From Hirsutella rhossiliensis (taxonomy: Eukaryota; Ascomycota; Sordariomycetes; Hypocreales; Ophiocordycipitaceae): a stretch of 64,000 bases of DNA. Below the pieces are notes generated by a model that made no database searches, was not told the DNA's origin, and saw nothing but the letters and a program-made list of their open reading frames with translations. Positions 9,701 through 21,552 of the stretch are shown here, in pieces; positions within the stretch are counted from its first letter, which is position 1, and the number at the start of each line of letters is the position of its first letter. The stretch spans positions 930,001 through 994,000 of the forward strand of contig NW_025408676.1 in assembly GCF_020360975.1 (NCBI RefSeq), written 5' to 3'. Both the position numbers and the translations under genes were made by a program.

Positions 9701-11817
9701 CTAGTACGCCGTGGCTGTCGACCCTTCGCTGGTTGCGACGGCGACCAAGGCCTCCAGACGCCGGAGTGACTCGGCATTTGCAGGGCGATCCTGCTGTTGC
9801 GGCGCCGGGGGCTCGCGGCCGGGGAAGCCGTTGAACCCCGTCAGGTTGGGATGGACCATGCGGTCGACGTGCGCCACCCGAGGATCCTGCGGCGGCGGCG
9901 GCGGCGGCCCGTTGACCCCGCGGGGCACCGGCGGGCCGTGATACCAGCCGTGCCGCTTCGGCGCCGTCATGGACGGGGCCGACATGGTTTGCTGGTGCAG
10001 GGAGCGCGCCGAGGCCCCCGCCGGAGGGCCCGCGTGCGAGGGCGGCAGCTGGTCCTCGAAGCGGACGCTCGGGCTCCGCCGCACGCGCTCCGCCTGCGCC
10101 TGCACCGCCTTGTTCACCTCCGAGGCCCACGCGCCGGCGCTGTCGCGAGGCGGTGTCTTGCGGCTGATGTCGAGGCGCGTCAGGCCGCGCTGCAGGCTGG
10201 CGTCGTACATGTTGAGGTTGCGCCGCTCGTCGGGCTGCATCGGCTCGGCCGGCTGGTACACGGGGCGCCGGGTCGGGGCGTCCGAGTCAATGGCCATGGG
10301 CGACGGGTTGCGGCGGGGGACGGGGTCAAACGACTCGATGCCGGGCAGGCGAAACGACGACTGGGCGCTCGACGGGTTCGCAATGGGCGGCGGGGGGTTC
10401 GGCCGCGCCGACTGGCTGCCGACGGCGCTCAGCTGGTGCTGGGCCTGGCCGTTGAAGGTGCGGCTGTCGGAGTGCCAGGTGCGCCTCCGCCACGCCTCGT
10501 CGGCGGCGCTCGCGTTGGAGTCGCGCCGCCCCGACCAGGCCGCCGCCGACGCGGGCGACGTCACCACACCGCCGCTGCCCGGGGGCGGCAGCGCGGCGGG
10601 GTGGGAGCTGTTGAGGAGCCCCGGGCCAAATGGCGAGCGCCCAGAGGCCGACAGATGGGCGGGCTGGAAGGGGTTCACGCCCGAGGGGACGCTGAGGCGG
10701 CGGCCCGGGGTGCGGCTGCCCGCCGAATAGAGGCTCTGGGACCTCGAGTGCGACGAGGTGGGCGACGCCATGCCCGAGGCCCATCGCGGGCTGCTCTGGG
10801 CCGTGGAAAAGGTGGCCGAGGTGGGTGTGCTGTAGTCGCCGGGCGACGAGTGGCGGTAGGGGTACGGGCTGTCGATGTTGCTGCGGTACGATTCGAGCGA
10901 CAGCCTGGAGCGAGGGTCGGCGGCCATGACGAGCGGCGGCGGGCGGCGGCGGGCGTCGGGCGCCTGGGAGCCGTACGACGACGACGCCACCGAGCTGATG
11001 CTGGCGATGCTCGACGTTGAGAGCGACTTGGAGTGGCCGCGCGCGGGGCCGCCGGCACTGCCGCCCGTCGAGGCGCGGGCCCTGTTGCCGGCTTGCCTGA
11101 CGCGGTCGGTGCGGATCTGGCGCTGGAACCTCGAGCCGGTAGCGGCGAGGGAGTCGATGGGGATGTCTTCGTTGACGTGGACCGTCTGTGCATGCTGTCG
11201 CAGGTTGTCGAGCCTCGAGAAGCGCCGAGAGCAATGACACTGAAAGGGCCGCTCGCCCGTGTGTTTTCTGCCACGACGTCAGCCGGTCATTCAAGTTGAT
11301 GGTGCGGACAGACTCACCGGATGTGCCGGGCCAGGTGCTCGCTCCTGGTGAAGCTCAGGTTGCAGGGGGGATAGTCGGTGCAGTAGAAGCGCTGCGACTT
11401 CTTCTTCTTGCTGGACCTGGAGCCATCGGCGTTGACGCTGTCGTCGTCGGAGCCATCGTCGCCATTGCCGCCTTCGGCGTCCGAGTCGTCCATGTCGACA
11501 TCCATCGAGTCCCTCGTCGTCGACGACTTGGCCGAGTGTTGCGAATGGTCACTCGGTAGCCGATCGGCGGTGTGGGGGACCTGGACGGCGTGGGGGAAGG
11601 GGCTCGAGGGCAGAGGCATCTGGCCGGGAGCGGTGGCGAAGGAGGCTCTCGTCGGGGTGGCGGCGGCGTCGTGGGGAGCCATGGCGGCGAGGAGTTGGGC
11701 GTGAGGGGGCGTGTTTGGCCGGGGGGTCGGGGCGGATGATGAGGATGGGGCCGTCGGGTCTTCCTCGATGGTCTGGGCGATGAGGTTGGGGTTGACGGGT
11801 CGAAAGGTGGCGGCCAT
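9701..11817 (-). CDS. Two-finger C2H2 transcription factor
   Basis: Exons 11817-11318 and 11267-9701, 688 aa. The 50-bp GT-AG intron (11317-11268) splits the first zinc finger and restores [17 protein letters not shown]. Finger 1 is C146-x5-C152-x12-H165-x3-H169; finger 2 is C177-x1-C179-x12-H192-x4-H197, with an unusual single residue between its cysteines. The linker TGERP is canonical. A basic stretch KKKKSQR precedes the fingers, and an acidic Asp/Glu cluster ([13 protein letters not shown]) lies further upstream. The C-terminal 450 residues are Ser/Pro-rich and probably disordered. The finger pair resembles the yeast Usv1/Rgm1/Com2 group (stress or carbon regulators), but orthology is not proven. 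Start 11817 has a good context (GCCATGG); an in-frame ATG at 12138 would add 107 residues of less typical sequence. Confidence 0.88.
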
Positions 11818-12043
11818 GGCGGCCGGGGACAGGCCGGGGTGCGACGGATGACGGACGGGTTGCCAGCAGCACGAGGCGTCAAAGTGAGGCGCCGAGTGGC
11901 TAGATGGGCAGGATGCGGTGACGAAGCGGCGACAGGTTCCGGCGGGCCCTTTGCTCGCTCTCGCGCTCACACACGCAAGCGCGCTGGACCTCGGGGGCCT
12001 TCTCTCAGAGTGAGGCTGAGAAAATGGTGCGACTGCCGCGGCA

Positions 12044-12059
12044 GGGGGGGGGGGGGGGG
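12044..12059. repeat. Poly-G run
   Basis: About 16 consecutive G on the plus strand, just upstream of the C2H2 gene. The exact length is approximate. Confidence 0.8.
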
Positions 12060-12585
12060 CGACAAGGCGACCCCGGGAGGGGAGAGGCGGGGGAGAGACG
12101 AGGGGGCGGCGGTTCTGCCAGCAGTTATCTGGAGACACGGGCGGGCCAGGCGGGGAGGAGCGGGCGAAGCGAATGCCTTGTCGGCGGCGGCGGCGGCGGC
12201 GTGGGGGTTGTTCTCGTCGTCGTCGTCGTCGTCGTCGGGGTCGGAGTCGGTGTCGGTGTGATCGATGGGCGACTCCGTCTCGTATTGGTCGGCATGCGAT
12301 TCGTGAGGGAAGGCTGGGGGATGTGTGCGATTATACCCTTTCTCGCTTGGCTTTCCCGCTCTTGCCTTTCGTTCTCTTCAAGCTGCTCGAGGCCAGCAAA
12401 GACGACGAGGGACGAAAGGAGATGAAGATGGGGGAATGAGCGAGGAGGAGAATGAGGAGCAGTGGGATGAAGATGGGAGGAAGAGAAGGAGAAGGGCCGC
12501 AGATGAAACGCGATGCGAGTATACAAGTACCCGGGCAGGCACAACGAGTTGCGGGTGCGCGGGCGGCGGATCCAGTTGCATGAGG

Positions 12586-12660
12586 GTGGTGGAGGAGGAG
12601 GAGGAGGAGGTGGAGGAGGAGGTGGAGGAGAGGAGGAGAGGAGGAGAGGAGCTGGAGAGG
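12586..12660. repeat. GGA/GGT-rich low-complexity tract
   Basis: A ~75-bp purine-rich tract made mostly of GGA and GGT triplets, possibly triplex-forming (inference). Confidence 0.8.
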
Positions 12661-13934
12661 GAGGGGAACGAGTGGTTGGGCTGGCGGTGCTAAGGCAAGG
12701 AGGTAGCTGAGGTACAGGTAACAAGTCAGATGGCCCGCCCGGCGATGGAAGTACTCGTCATGTACTTTGCGCCTAGCAGCTGTCCCGGAGGGTCCCCTGC
12801 AGCCGGGGTCGCCACGGGCCAAGGTACCCGCAAGTACCTTTTGGACCAAGGATGGCCAACCGTCGCTCCCAAACGCGCCTTGGACACTACTAGTAATGTC
12901 TCTCGAGCGTTGCGCTGTCAAGGTACCTGCCTTAGCCAATTGCGAGGCAATTGTAACCAGGCTGAGAAGTGGTCGCAGGCACCGCACCGACCAGCGGGTC
13001 CGAAGGGTGGCGGAAGCTCGCCCACAGCGCTGCGCAGCACGCGCATGTACTATACATGCAGATACATGCATCCACACACTCTTGCATGACACAGGCTCTC
13101 TCTTCGTCCATCCACATTCACACCGCCGGCCTCGCGGCTCCCGAAAGCCCAGCCCAGCCCAGCTCATCAGCGCAGCCCGAGTTTCGAATCGGTTCCCCCG
13201 GGCAGAGAACATGTCTCTGCTCCCCCCTCCCACCCATTTTTTTTTCATGCTGTTTTGCCTCTCTCTTCCGTGCGCCGGCCTGAGCTGACGGGTGGTGGTG
13301 CGTCGACTTGCAGCCAACTGCCATCCCATGTACTACAAGGTACCTCTCCCGGTGGATCCTCAGGTACACGTCCCGGCACCAGGTACCGCAAAGACCAGGT
13401 GGGCGCTAGAGTAGCGCTGCCCCGGCCTACGCGCTGTCTCAGTGGCGTGTGGCTGCACCGCCCGGGGTACATGGCTGTACCTTGAAGCGCGGCCTCGCCC
13501 TCCCTGCTTATCCACTAAGGCCTGGGCACCCCCCAGGAACGGATGGACAGCCCACGTCGTCTCTCGTTTCGCCTGTCTACGTCGAGACCGATTGATCCTC
13601 GCCTTCTCCGGTTCGCAACAGCGGTCCGGTTTGTCGCGCGTTTGCTGGCTGCGACGGCCAAGTACTGCAAGGTACAAGGTACCCAATGCACCTGGCGGCT
13701 GTGCCTGCAGGAACCGGAAGCGACCAAAGGCGGCCTGAGCGGCCGGACAGTGCGGGGTATCCACTGGACAAGGCACCGGTGCACAGCACCGCCCGGAGCA
13801 GGCACAGGCACGAGAATCGGACGGAGAGGCATCAGCACTGCATATAGAAAGGGTGTGGTGCATGCCTGGCTGCTTGGATGCCATGCAGATGCGCTCTGTT
13901 TCAGGCCCCTGGCGTGCCCTGCGCACGTCGTGGT

Positions 13935-13982
13935 CGAGAGAGCCCGGGGACGAGAGAGCCCGGGGACGAGAGAGCCCGGGGA
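13935..13982. repeat. 16-bp minisatellite, three units
   Basis: Three identical head-to-tail copies of CGAGAGAGCCCGGGGA. Confidence 0.92.
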
Positions 13983-14204
13983 CGAGCCCCGTCTGCCTGT
14001 GGCCGCGGCTTCAAGTCCGCGGCCGTCTCAAGCCAGCACTGCAAGGTCATGGCAGCCAAAAGCCAAACCAAAACAAGCAAGCAACTCGCGCTGCAGTGCG
14101 GAGAGGCGCCGCGCGGGGCTGAAGAGGCCGCCCGGGGCGTGACAAGCGACGCACGGTACGGACACTGTACGGAGTGGGACAGCTGTGCCACTAACGAGGC
14201 ACGG

Positions 14205-14310
14205 CTGTACCTGGGCCTGTACCTGCACCTGCACCTGTACCCGGGCCTGTACCTGTATCTGTACCTGTAACTGTACCTGTACCTGTACCTGTACCTGTAC
14301 CCCCCCCCCC
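14205..14310. repeat. GTACCT hexamer array
   Basis: About 15 imperfect hexamers (GTACCT with GCACCT, GTATCT, GGCCT variants) ending in a C-rich tract. Within a nearby ~25 bp (14318-14341) ACGAGCCAAG occurs twice in tandem. Confidence 0.88.
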
Positions 14311-15079
14311 TCCCCCCGAGACGAGCCAAGACGAGCCAAGACGTGTGTGCTGACGACGTCTGCTGCTGCGCACCAACGAGAAGCAGCGAGGCCGGTTGCG
14401 TTTCTTGCCTCGAAGCGTTTTTCCCCTCTCTTTTGCTTCCCGTCTTGCTTACAAACGGCTTCGTCGCGTTTTGCTGCTGCTTTTCCCGCCGTGGTTGGGC
14501 AGCCCTCGTGACGCACACGAGAGACTACTCTGCCCGGATCCGGCCTGGACGAGCCATCGTCCCGAACCGACAGTCGAAGCTCCAACGGATGGAGAGTTGC
14601 CTGGATGGCCGACGATTGGTTGGTTGCTGTGAAAAAGCCCAACCGTGACTTGGTGCATGTTTGCCTGTGCTTGCTTGCGTCCCCATCTCTCCGCACAGGA
14701 CTTGCAGCCAGACCAACAAATAGAGCGGATCCGTCGTCGAAGCCAGCCTCTTTCTTGGTCAACCCGCAAAGCCGCAAAGCGGGCGCGGGGCAGAACCGAG
14801 GGGATCACGAGTCGGAAAATCAAGACCACGCCAGGCCCCCCCAGGCATTGATTGCAAAGGGTGCCCGGTGTCGGGTTAGCGCCGAGGCTAGACGTCTTCA
14901 TCTGCCGGACGTGGCGGCGTCGACGGCGACGGCAAAGAATGTCCCGAGTCATGAAGAGGGGCGACGCTGTCGACGTCTCCAGGCCAAGGGAGGCGAGGCG
15001 TCAAGCCCGCTCCACCGACAGCTCGTTGGCTGATGCAGCCTTTTTTCCTCAGCCGTTTACGCATGACACGGGCCCTCGA

Positions 15080-15107
15080 CACACACACACACACGCACAC
15101 ACACACA
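15080..15107. repeat. (CA)n microsatellite
   Basis: CA dinucleotide run with a single G interruption. Confidence 0.88.
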
Positions 15108-16110
15108 GGGATGATGAACTCACAGCTACGGGTACAAATAGCCGCGAAACCGAAGCTGTGTCCCTAGGGAGTCGTCATGCGTGTCGAGTATCCGTGGAGA
15201 CGGGCCCTTCGGATCACGCCGCCAGCGGAGCCCCGACTCGGCCCCGGGCGGGTGGGTCCGCCACCACGCAAGGCACCGGCCATCGGTACCTGGCATGGAG
15301 GTATCTGAAGTCCTCCACGTTTGCCGCCGCCGCAGCCTACGCCGCCTACGAGGTACCTGGCGAGCACGTCGTCCGTCGCCCGGCCGTGTGCACAGCAGGC
15401 CCGGCTCAGCCACCGCCCCCGCACCACCACGGCGGCCCGGGTTCCTCGCTGTACCTGTGCCGTCGTGTGCCTCACGTACGCACCGAGTAATGGATATATA
15501 CCTACGCGCCATCCAACTTGTACATCCATGTGTGCGTATATACAGAACATGTGTGTGTTCAAGTGTATATCAGGTGCGGATACAGCATCTGCATGTACAA
15601 CTGTAATTATGTCGTGTGCGCGCCCCCGCCATCCCCAGTCAGCCCGTTCCTGAAGCTTCATCAACGGATGCGTCGCATCCTCCTCCCACCCGACCAGGTA
15701 GCCGGCGACGGACGGGGGGCCTGGTGCCTGACGAGCACCTACCGCTCTGTACGACGTCTCATCCTTTCATGACCTTGGGCCCATGTACAGTATATCCCAT
15801 GTACAGTATATCTGTCGGCCGTGGCCTGAAGCTCACTACTCAGGACCCATGGGTATTACACCGTCTGCAAGACAACAAGATGCACGCAACCCACTCCTTC
15901 TGCACGCAATGCCTGCCCGTCATCTTCTGTAGACGCGCGCATCCCGGCTCGGCCTCGACCACAGGCGCCACATGCCGCCCAGTCGCCATTGCCCAGGTCG
16001 CTGGACCCCGGGTGATGCGTCCACGGATTTGCATTCGACCTCGTTCATCTATGTACCAAGCAGCTACAGTACTTGCAGCATGCAGCCGTCTCACTCAGTC
16101 TCCAACGGTA

Positions 16111-16146
<36 letters not shown>

Positions 16147-16241
16147 CGTGTGTGTGTGTATGCGTATGCGCATGTGCGTGTGCGTGTACGTGTGCGTGTG
16201 CGTGTGCGTGTGCGTGTGCGTGTGCGTGTGTGTGTGTGTGT
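16111..16241. repeat. TG / TGCG microsatellite
   Basis: A 131-bp alternating purine-pyrimidine tract: TG repeats, a CG-rich patch, then (TGTGCG)n and TG again. Such tracts can adopt Z-DNA (known property; not tested here). Confidence 0.9.
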
Positions 16242-19200
16242 CTGCCTCGATTTACTAGTTCCGGCAGTGCTGGTGTCCAGACACGAACCAGCCGCCGAGT
16301 CTGGCGGCTTATATGTTTCTGCCGTCGAGCAGCATAAAAATAGCAAGCAAGGTGTTTCCTCAAGGCGTAAAGAACCCTCCAACCCCCTCTCCCCGTGAGA
16401 CACCGTGTGCCGTGACAAAGACGCCCTCGACCACGATGCGCCGGCAACAAGCACAAGCCTGCAGCGCCCATCACCTGCGTCTCGCTAGTCCCACGGCAAC
16501 ATGCCGAGTTCGAGGTAGTGCGAGATTCGTTCCTGGGCGAATGGACTGTGGGGAAACCAGGGGGGGTGGCACCGTGGGCCGCGCGAGGCACCCGAGATGC
16601 CATGCTCCGCCGTCCGCTGTATCTCCATGTACGCGCTGTCTCGGGCAACATTCATCCTGATGTATCCTTTACGCTGGCCAAGGTCGCCGCTGCACTGTGC
16701 TGGGGTGTGGCGGGCCCGGGGGGGCCCTCTCTCGCGGGCAGGGCATGCTGCGAATGGGTGCCTCGTCTAAGTTACTGCTTGGCCTCGTCATTCATGATCC
16801 TCTATATCATTCATGGCTTTACCGTCTCGCCCTTCTCTTTTGCTCTCTCTCCTCTTGCAAAGCATCTCTCGTCCCCGTCTCCTGGGTCCTCCCGCTTACA
16901 CACAGCCGAGGTACGGAGCAGGCAGACGCAGCAGCTGAGACGAGACAAATCGCAGAAACCCAACCGCACGGTTTTCAGCTCGACGCCCGCTTCCCCCCCA
17001 CACCCCGTCCGTCCGCTGCCTCGACCTGCCAAGTGCCAAGTGTATTACAGAGTACCCACAAGCTGCAAGGCACGTATGGGCGGGCAGCCGGAGGCAGACG
17101 GTCCCTCAAAGTCTGCTCGCATCCTCCCCGCCCGAGACGGCTTCCCGAGGCGCCAACGCCTGCTCACCACTAGGCCTCGTCCCGCAAAACTCTGTTGGTG
17201 CTGAGCAAGAGTCGCCGCGGGATCCGACGGGCGGGGGATACGGACAGTTCGGGCACACGGCGAAGGCTCTTTGTTTTGTTTTTTCCCCGGAGCCCAAAAG
17301 TCGTCACCTCGCCTTCCCCCGGCCGAGCCCCGCCGCCGCTTCTGGCACAGCCGCTGCCGTGTCTCGTCTCATGCTCCCTCGCTGTCTTTGAGTTTAGGCC
17401 GGGCATCTATAATTACTTTTATGCTTCGGCAGCGGAATACCTGGCTGGATCAGTGGCAAAGTACAGCCATGTACCTAGAGTCTCTTGCTGATCGGTGGGT
17501 TGGCATGGTCCATGACGTCGCTCCCATATCTCAGCTTTGGCCCCCCGCGCAAAGGCAGCACGTCGTCACCGTAGTGGAGTGTACGGATGCAGCAGAGGTG
17601 AAAGAAGTACATGAAATGGGCGCCGGGGCCTCGGCGGGTCGCGCTTCCCCGGCCCGGCACAGGGGGGGTCGCCGGCCCGGGCCCTGGATCTCCGGCGACC
17701 CTCTTGCTTGGCCGAGAGTGCCGAGAGTGCCGAGAGGACTACTTTGGTCGTGCCGCAAGATGGGAGACTAGAGCTGTAGGACTCAACACCGGACTCTGTG
17801 CGAGACGGGCAACCCGATGCGCATGGCTGGCTTGGTACACTGGTGATAACACAGGAAACTGCGCACCTGCGCATGGCGAGCAGCCCGGTTCGGAATCACA
17901 TGCCAGGCCAGCAAGCCGGAGGCTTGAGGTTCGCCATGGCCAAGCGGATGGCCCGGGAGGAAGGCCAACGGCGGTGCGGCAGTGGCTCCTCGAAGGATCC
18001 TAGTGGAAGCAAGGGGGGCCAGCCTTTGGTTTTTCTCTTGCTTTCTTTTTGTTATCCCTTCTTCAAAAGGATCCAACCTTGTTGCCTTGACTGACAGCAC
18101 CAGCCATTGCTTTTCCGGCTGGGACACACTGTCTCGTCGCCGCCATGTGTTTCTGCCCTCGTCTTGGCCGCCTGACGTACTAAAGCTGGCGCAGAGATGG
18201 ACACGGGGTCTTGATCTACAACTGGGATTTTTGTCCAACTTGTCTCTACGCTCTCCTCGCTGCATGCAGAATTGCTTTTGGCTCTTCTCCCACCATCGAG
18301 CGGCAAATGGCCATTGCGGCCGTACAGTAGTGTGCCTTGGCCGATAAGGCAGGGAGCCCGCGCACGTGTGCATGCAAGAGGAGCCGTGAGCCGTCCAGAC
18401 GCAGGGCTTGGGCGTCTTTGCCTTGACGGACGCCTGTGATATACTTCCTGTACAGAGAAAGATATGCCGAGCACCTCCAAAGGGGCTCCGTTCCTGGTGG
18501 TTTGTTCCATGTCACATGCCAAGCTACGACGGCATTGAATTCCCGTCTATGCCTGGCGATAGTCCCATTCTGTGTCCCCCGTGCAAAGTATATAAAAAGT
18601 CCTCGGACGCCCGGACGCCGGATGGGGAGGGACGGGCAAAGCGCACCGGCCGGAACGGGGAGATGCGTGGGCGGGGAGGCGAGAGTGGGTGATGCTTTAC
18701 ACACAGCTGGACGGACTGTCGTTTTCATCCGCAAGGGGGAGGGCTCATCCTTGGTTCGTCCTCGGTCCGTCTCCGTGCCCTCTGACCGTGCTGCTCCTGT
18801 CTCCTGGAGCAACGAACGGTAACAAGAGTCCCCTACCGAGAGCTTCATGCCAGGAACCTTCCCGTTTCCTGTGTCTGGGCCATGGCTCGTCCCGCGGAGC
18901 CGTCATGGCCTCGCGTCGTCCAGGTCGGGCGCGTTGGTTGGACGAGAGCTCGCCTCTGCCCAACACCACCATCATCAGCCTCCTCTCGGTGGGTGTCTCC
19001 TCGTCCCCACCCTCCCTCCGTTCATCGAGTGGGTGGGTGGGTGCAAGTCGCGTCTCCTGTTGTTTGCTCGGCCGTTCCCAGCCTTGCTCCTCCCATCGGC
19101 GTCTGCAACCGTCGTCCAAGGCGGTCCTGCCCGCTGGCAGTCGTGTCCGGCAGCCTGCAGGGTCCGTCCGCCCGCCCACAGTCGCCTGGGGCCAGTTGGC

Positions 19201-21552
19201 GTCGATCTCCCTCCCCCTCCCCTCCCTCCGCAAAGGTATCCATCCGTAGTCCGTGCCATGTACTCGACGGGGAATAGTTCAACCTTGCATCAAAGCACAC
19301 ACACAGCGCCAGAGATGTGCTGCAGGCGGCTCTGCGTTGCCACAGCGAGGAAAGATAGGGCTCGTGGTCCAATCAGCCCCCTGTCTGCCTGTCTGCCTGC
19401 TTCCCCCGCCCCCCTGCCCGAGCTGACGCGATGAATTCAGCAGCAGAGGCTTCCCCGGAAATAGAAGCTAGATGGCAGGATACAGAGACTTTGATGTGAC
19501 GTGTCGGGTTTGGGCCCTGCATGAGGGAGGGGCCGAGAAAGAGGGGGAGGGGGCTGGTGGAGGAGGAGGGCGTTCCGGATCGCCTTTTTCCCTGGTTCTC
19601 CTATTGTTGTTTTCGTCTTGTCTTCCTGTTTACTCTGCTGGGGGTTCGCGGAAAGAAGGGAGACGGGAGAAGAGAGACATGGGTCGAGTGAGGAGTGAGT
19701 GTCAGCAAAGGCAAGGGGGTCAACCGGCCGGCTCCAATCGCTCACCAACCCCCATGCAAGGCCGGTGATGCGATTCCATCTTGTGCTGTAGCTCGAAACC
19801 ATCTGTAATTACGTTACCCCGCCATCTTTCATCTCGTCTCGTCTCGCCTCGTCTCGCATCCCCCCCCTCTTCCTCCCTCTGTTGTTCCACCTTGGTCCCA
19901 GCCCCTCGGCTCCGGCGTCGTCGTCGAGACGGCACCTCCCCAGCGTCGAGCCACAAGCCAAGAGACATTGTTCACACGCCAAAGGGTGACGCCCGTGCTC
20001 TTACCGGGTACGAGGCAGATTAGACAGACTGATAGACGCCTCTCTCGGCGCCGCTTTACGCACAGAGGGTCCGATCCGGTAGCGGTGACCAGCCGCGCCA
20101 CGGCGACCATGTGAGGAGGTGGCAGGCCCTGTCTTGTCCTTTGCTGACCCCAGTCTTGGCCAAGGCAGCAGCAGCAGACAGACAAGATAGTACCTACGGC
20201 TTCTAGATGGGGTCGCGGCGCCGAGAGGGTGGCGGCAAGAGATCCGACCACCAGCACCACCACAACAACAGGCCATCTCTTTCCTTTGTTTGCCTTACCT
20301 TGTTTACCGCCAGTTGTCCCATTCGTGCACGCACTCCATCCATATGATCTTCTTCTTCCCTCTGTTTGCTCCCATCCTTTACCCACTTGTCCTCTCGTCT
20401 GTCTCCTCTCGCCTCCTCCCATGTTGCAACGGGCCGCCTTGGCACGGCCACCTCATCACGGTGTTGAAGATGATGCACCACCATCAGGGCACGGCATGCA
20501 AGTTCCTCGAGGCCCTCTCCCCTTCCACTCTTGGGCTGGCCTCGACGTGTCCTCGGTCTCGTCGCGTAGCATTGCGTCCGACGGGTGCACCCCCTTGCGG
20601 CCCCGCAAAGTTCCTTTCTTTTTCTTCTTTTCTTTTTCCGCTCCAACCGTTGATGTTTTCCTCGGTGTTTTTCTCTCCTTCTTCATCATCGATGGTATTA
20701 TAAGCTACGCCCAGTTGAAACGGAGTGGAGAGTCCAGCGCCATCCATAGTCCAGTGTCGTTGCCCTCTTGTCAAGCATCGTTTCACGTCTCCATCTTCAA
20801 TACGGATACTGTCCGGTACTCCTACCCCAGTACCCAGAGGGATGCAAGACATTCAAGAAATGTGCTTCGTGAAAAGTACAGCACAGTAGAGCACAAGCAA
20901 ACCTTCTCGTCGCTGTTTCATCTGCATGTGGCCGCAGACGGAATACAATTATGAATATTATTATTTCGTCACCCATTCAACTCACCGTCCTTTCGAGGCA
21001 TCCGAATGCGACACTACCCATCCATCATACATACAGCGCTGTACACTGCTGCTGCTGCCGCCGTGAACAGCTTCCGCTTCGGGGTAGTCGGTCGAGCCTC
21101 TATTCCGCGCCGCCGTGTAAGCGCGATGCTTTCGTGAGAAGGCCCATTCCAGCGTCAACGGCGGCGTCAACGGCGGTGTCATCGTCGTCTCCACTTACCA
21201 GACCGGCTGCCGTGTGCCATGGCCGCTTCGCCTTGCACCGGCAGCAGCAACAGCCCGGCCAGCCAGGCTCAAACGCCCCGGGATGCTGACTCGGTGCATT
21301 CGTCGACAAATGTCTCTGTTGCTGCACTCGGTGGCATCACGTGATTGTTTCTTCTCCGTAGATGTCCTTGTCGACGCCGGCGACGTGTTTGCAAGAGCCG
21401 GAGGCATTGACGTGTGGCTGCTGCTGCTCGGGACGGAACAAGACTCAGACGGAGAGTAAGAAGCAGAAGCAGCACGGGGAACTGACGACCAGAGCGAGGT
21501 TCCTTGTCCTCGACAAAGAGATATCGTGGGCAACGTCCCCGAGTTGTCCGGG
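16242..21552. other. Gene-poor block, right half
   Basis: 5.3 kb without a supported gene on either strand. Several C/T-rich stretches (about 19830-19890, 20340-20420, 20620-20680) resemble fungal 5' leaders or promoters, but no domain follows them. The last few hundred bases are presumably the promoter of the Mpv17-family gene. Confidence 0.45.

Larger units (their letters stand above)
11818..16241. other. Gene-poor block, left half
   Basis: No convincing coding region on either strand. The left ~900 bp is the likely promoter/5' UTR of the C2H2 gene. The rest carries simple repeats (poly-G, GGA, CGT, CA, TG), a 16-bp minisatellite, a GTACCT array and numerous copies of AGGTACC-type sequence (for example near 12824, 12919, 13338, 13669, 15286, 15350). 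Open frames change without splice signals and translate to Arg/Pro/Ser-rich sequence. Confidence 0.5.

Noticed and set aside
9118..9777. 219-codon minus-strand open frame downstream of the C2H2 gene
   Set aside because: Composition is Ser/Pro/Arg-rich with no domain, it overlaps the C2H2 C-terminus in another frame, and starts mid-frame. Likely a chance frame in GC-rich 3' flank.
6708..11817. Secondary-metabolite cluster around the methyltransferase
   Set aside because: Neighbours are a small membrane protein and a C2H2 factor; no synthase, P450 or transporter is present.
13545..14790. Long overlapping open frames on both strands
   Set aside because: They coincide with the GTACCT array and the 16-bp minisatellite, so the translations are repeats (Val-Gln, Tyr-Arg, Cys-Thr), not proteins.
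16073..16337. Cys/Val-rich frame across the TG repeat
   Set aside because: Pure microsatellite translation.
20421..20610. Possible small gene starting MLQRAALARPPHHGVEDD after a C/T-rich leader
   Set aside because: Leader-like sequence precedes it, but no conserved domain or splice partner was found and the frame runs into poly-T-encoded Phe. Not listed as a gene.
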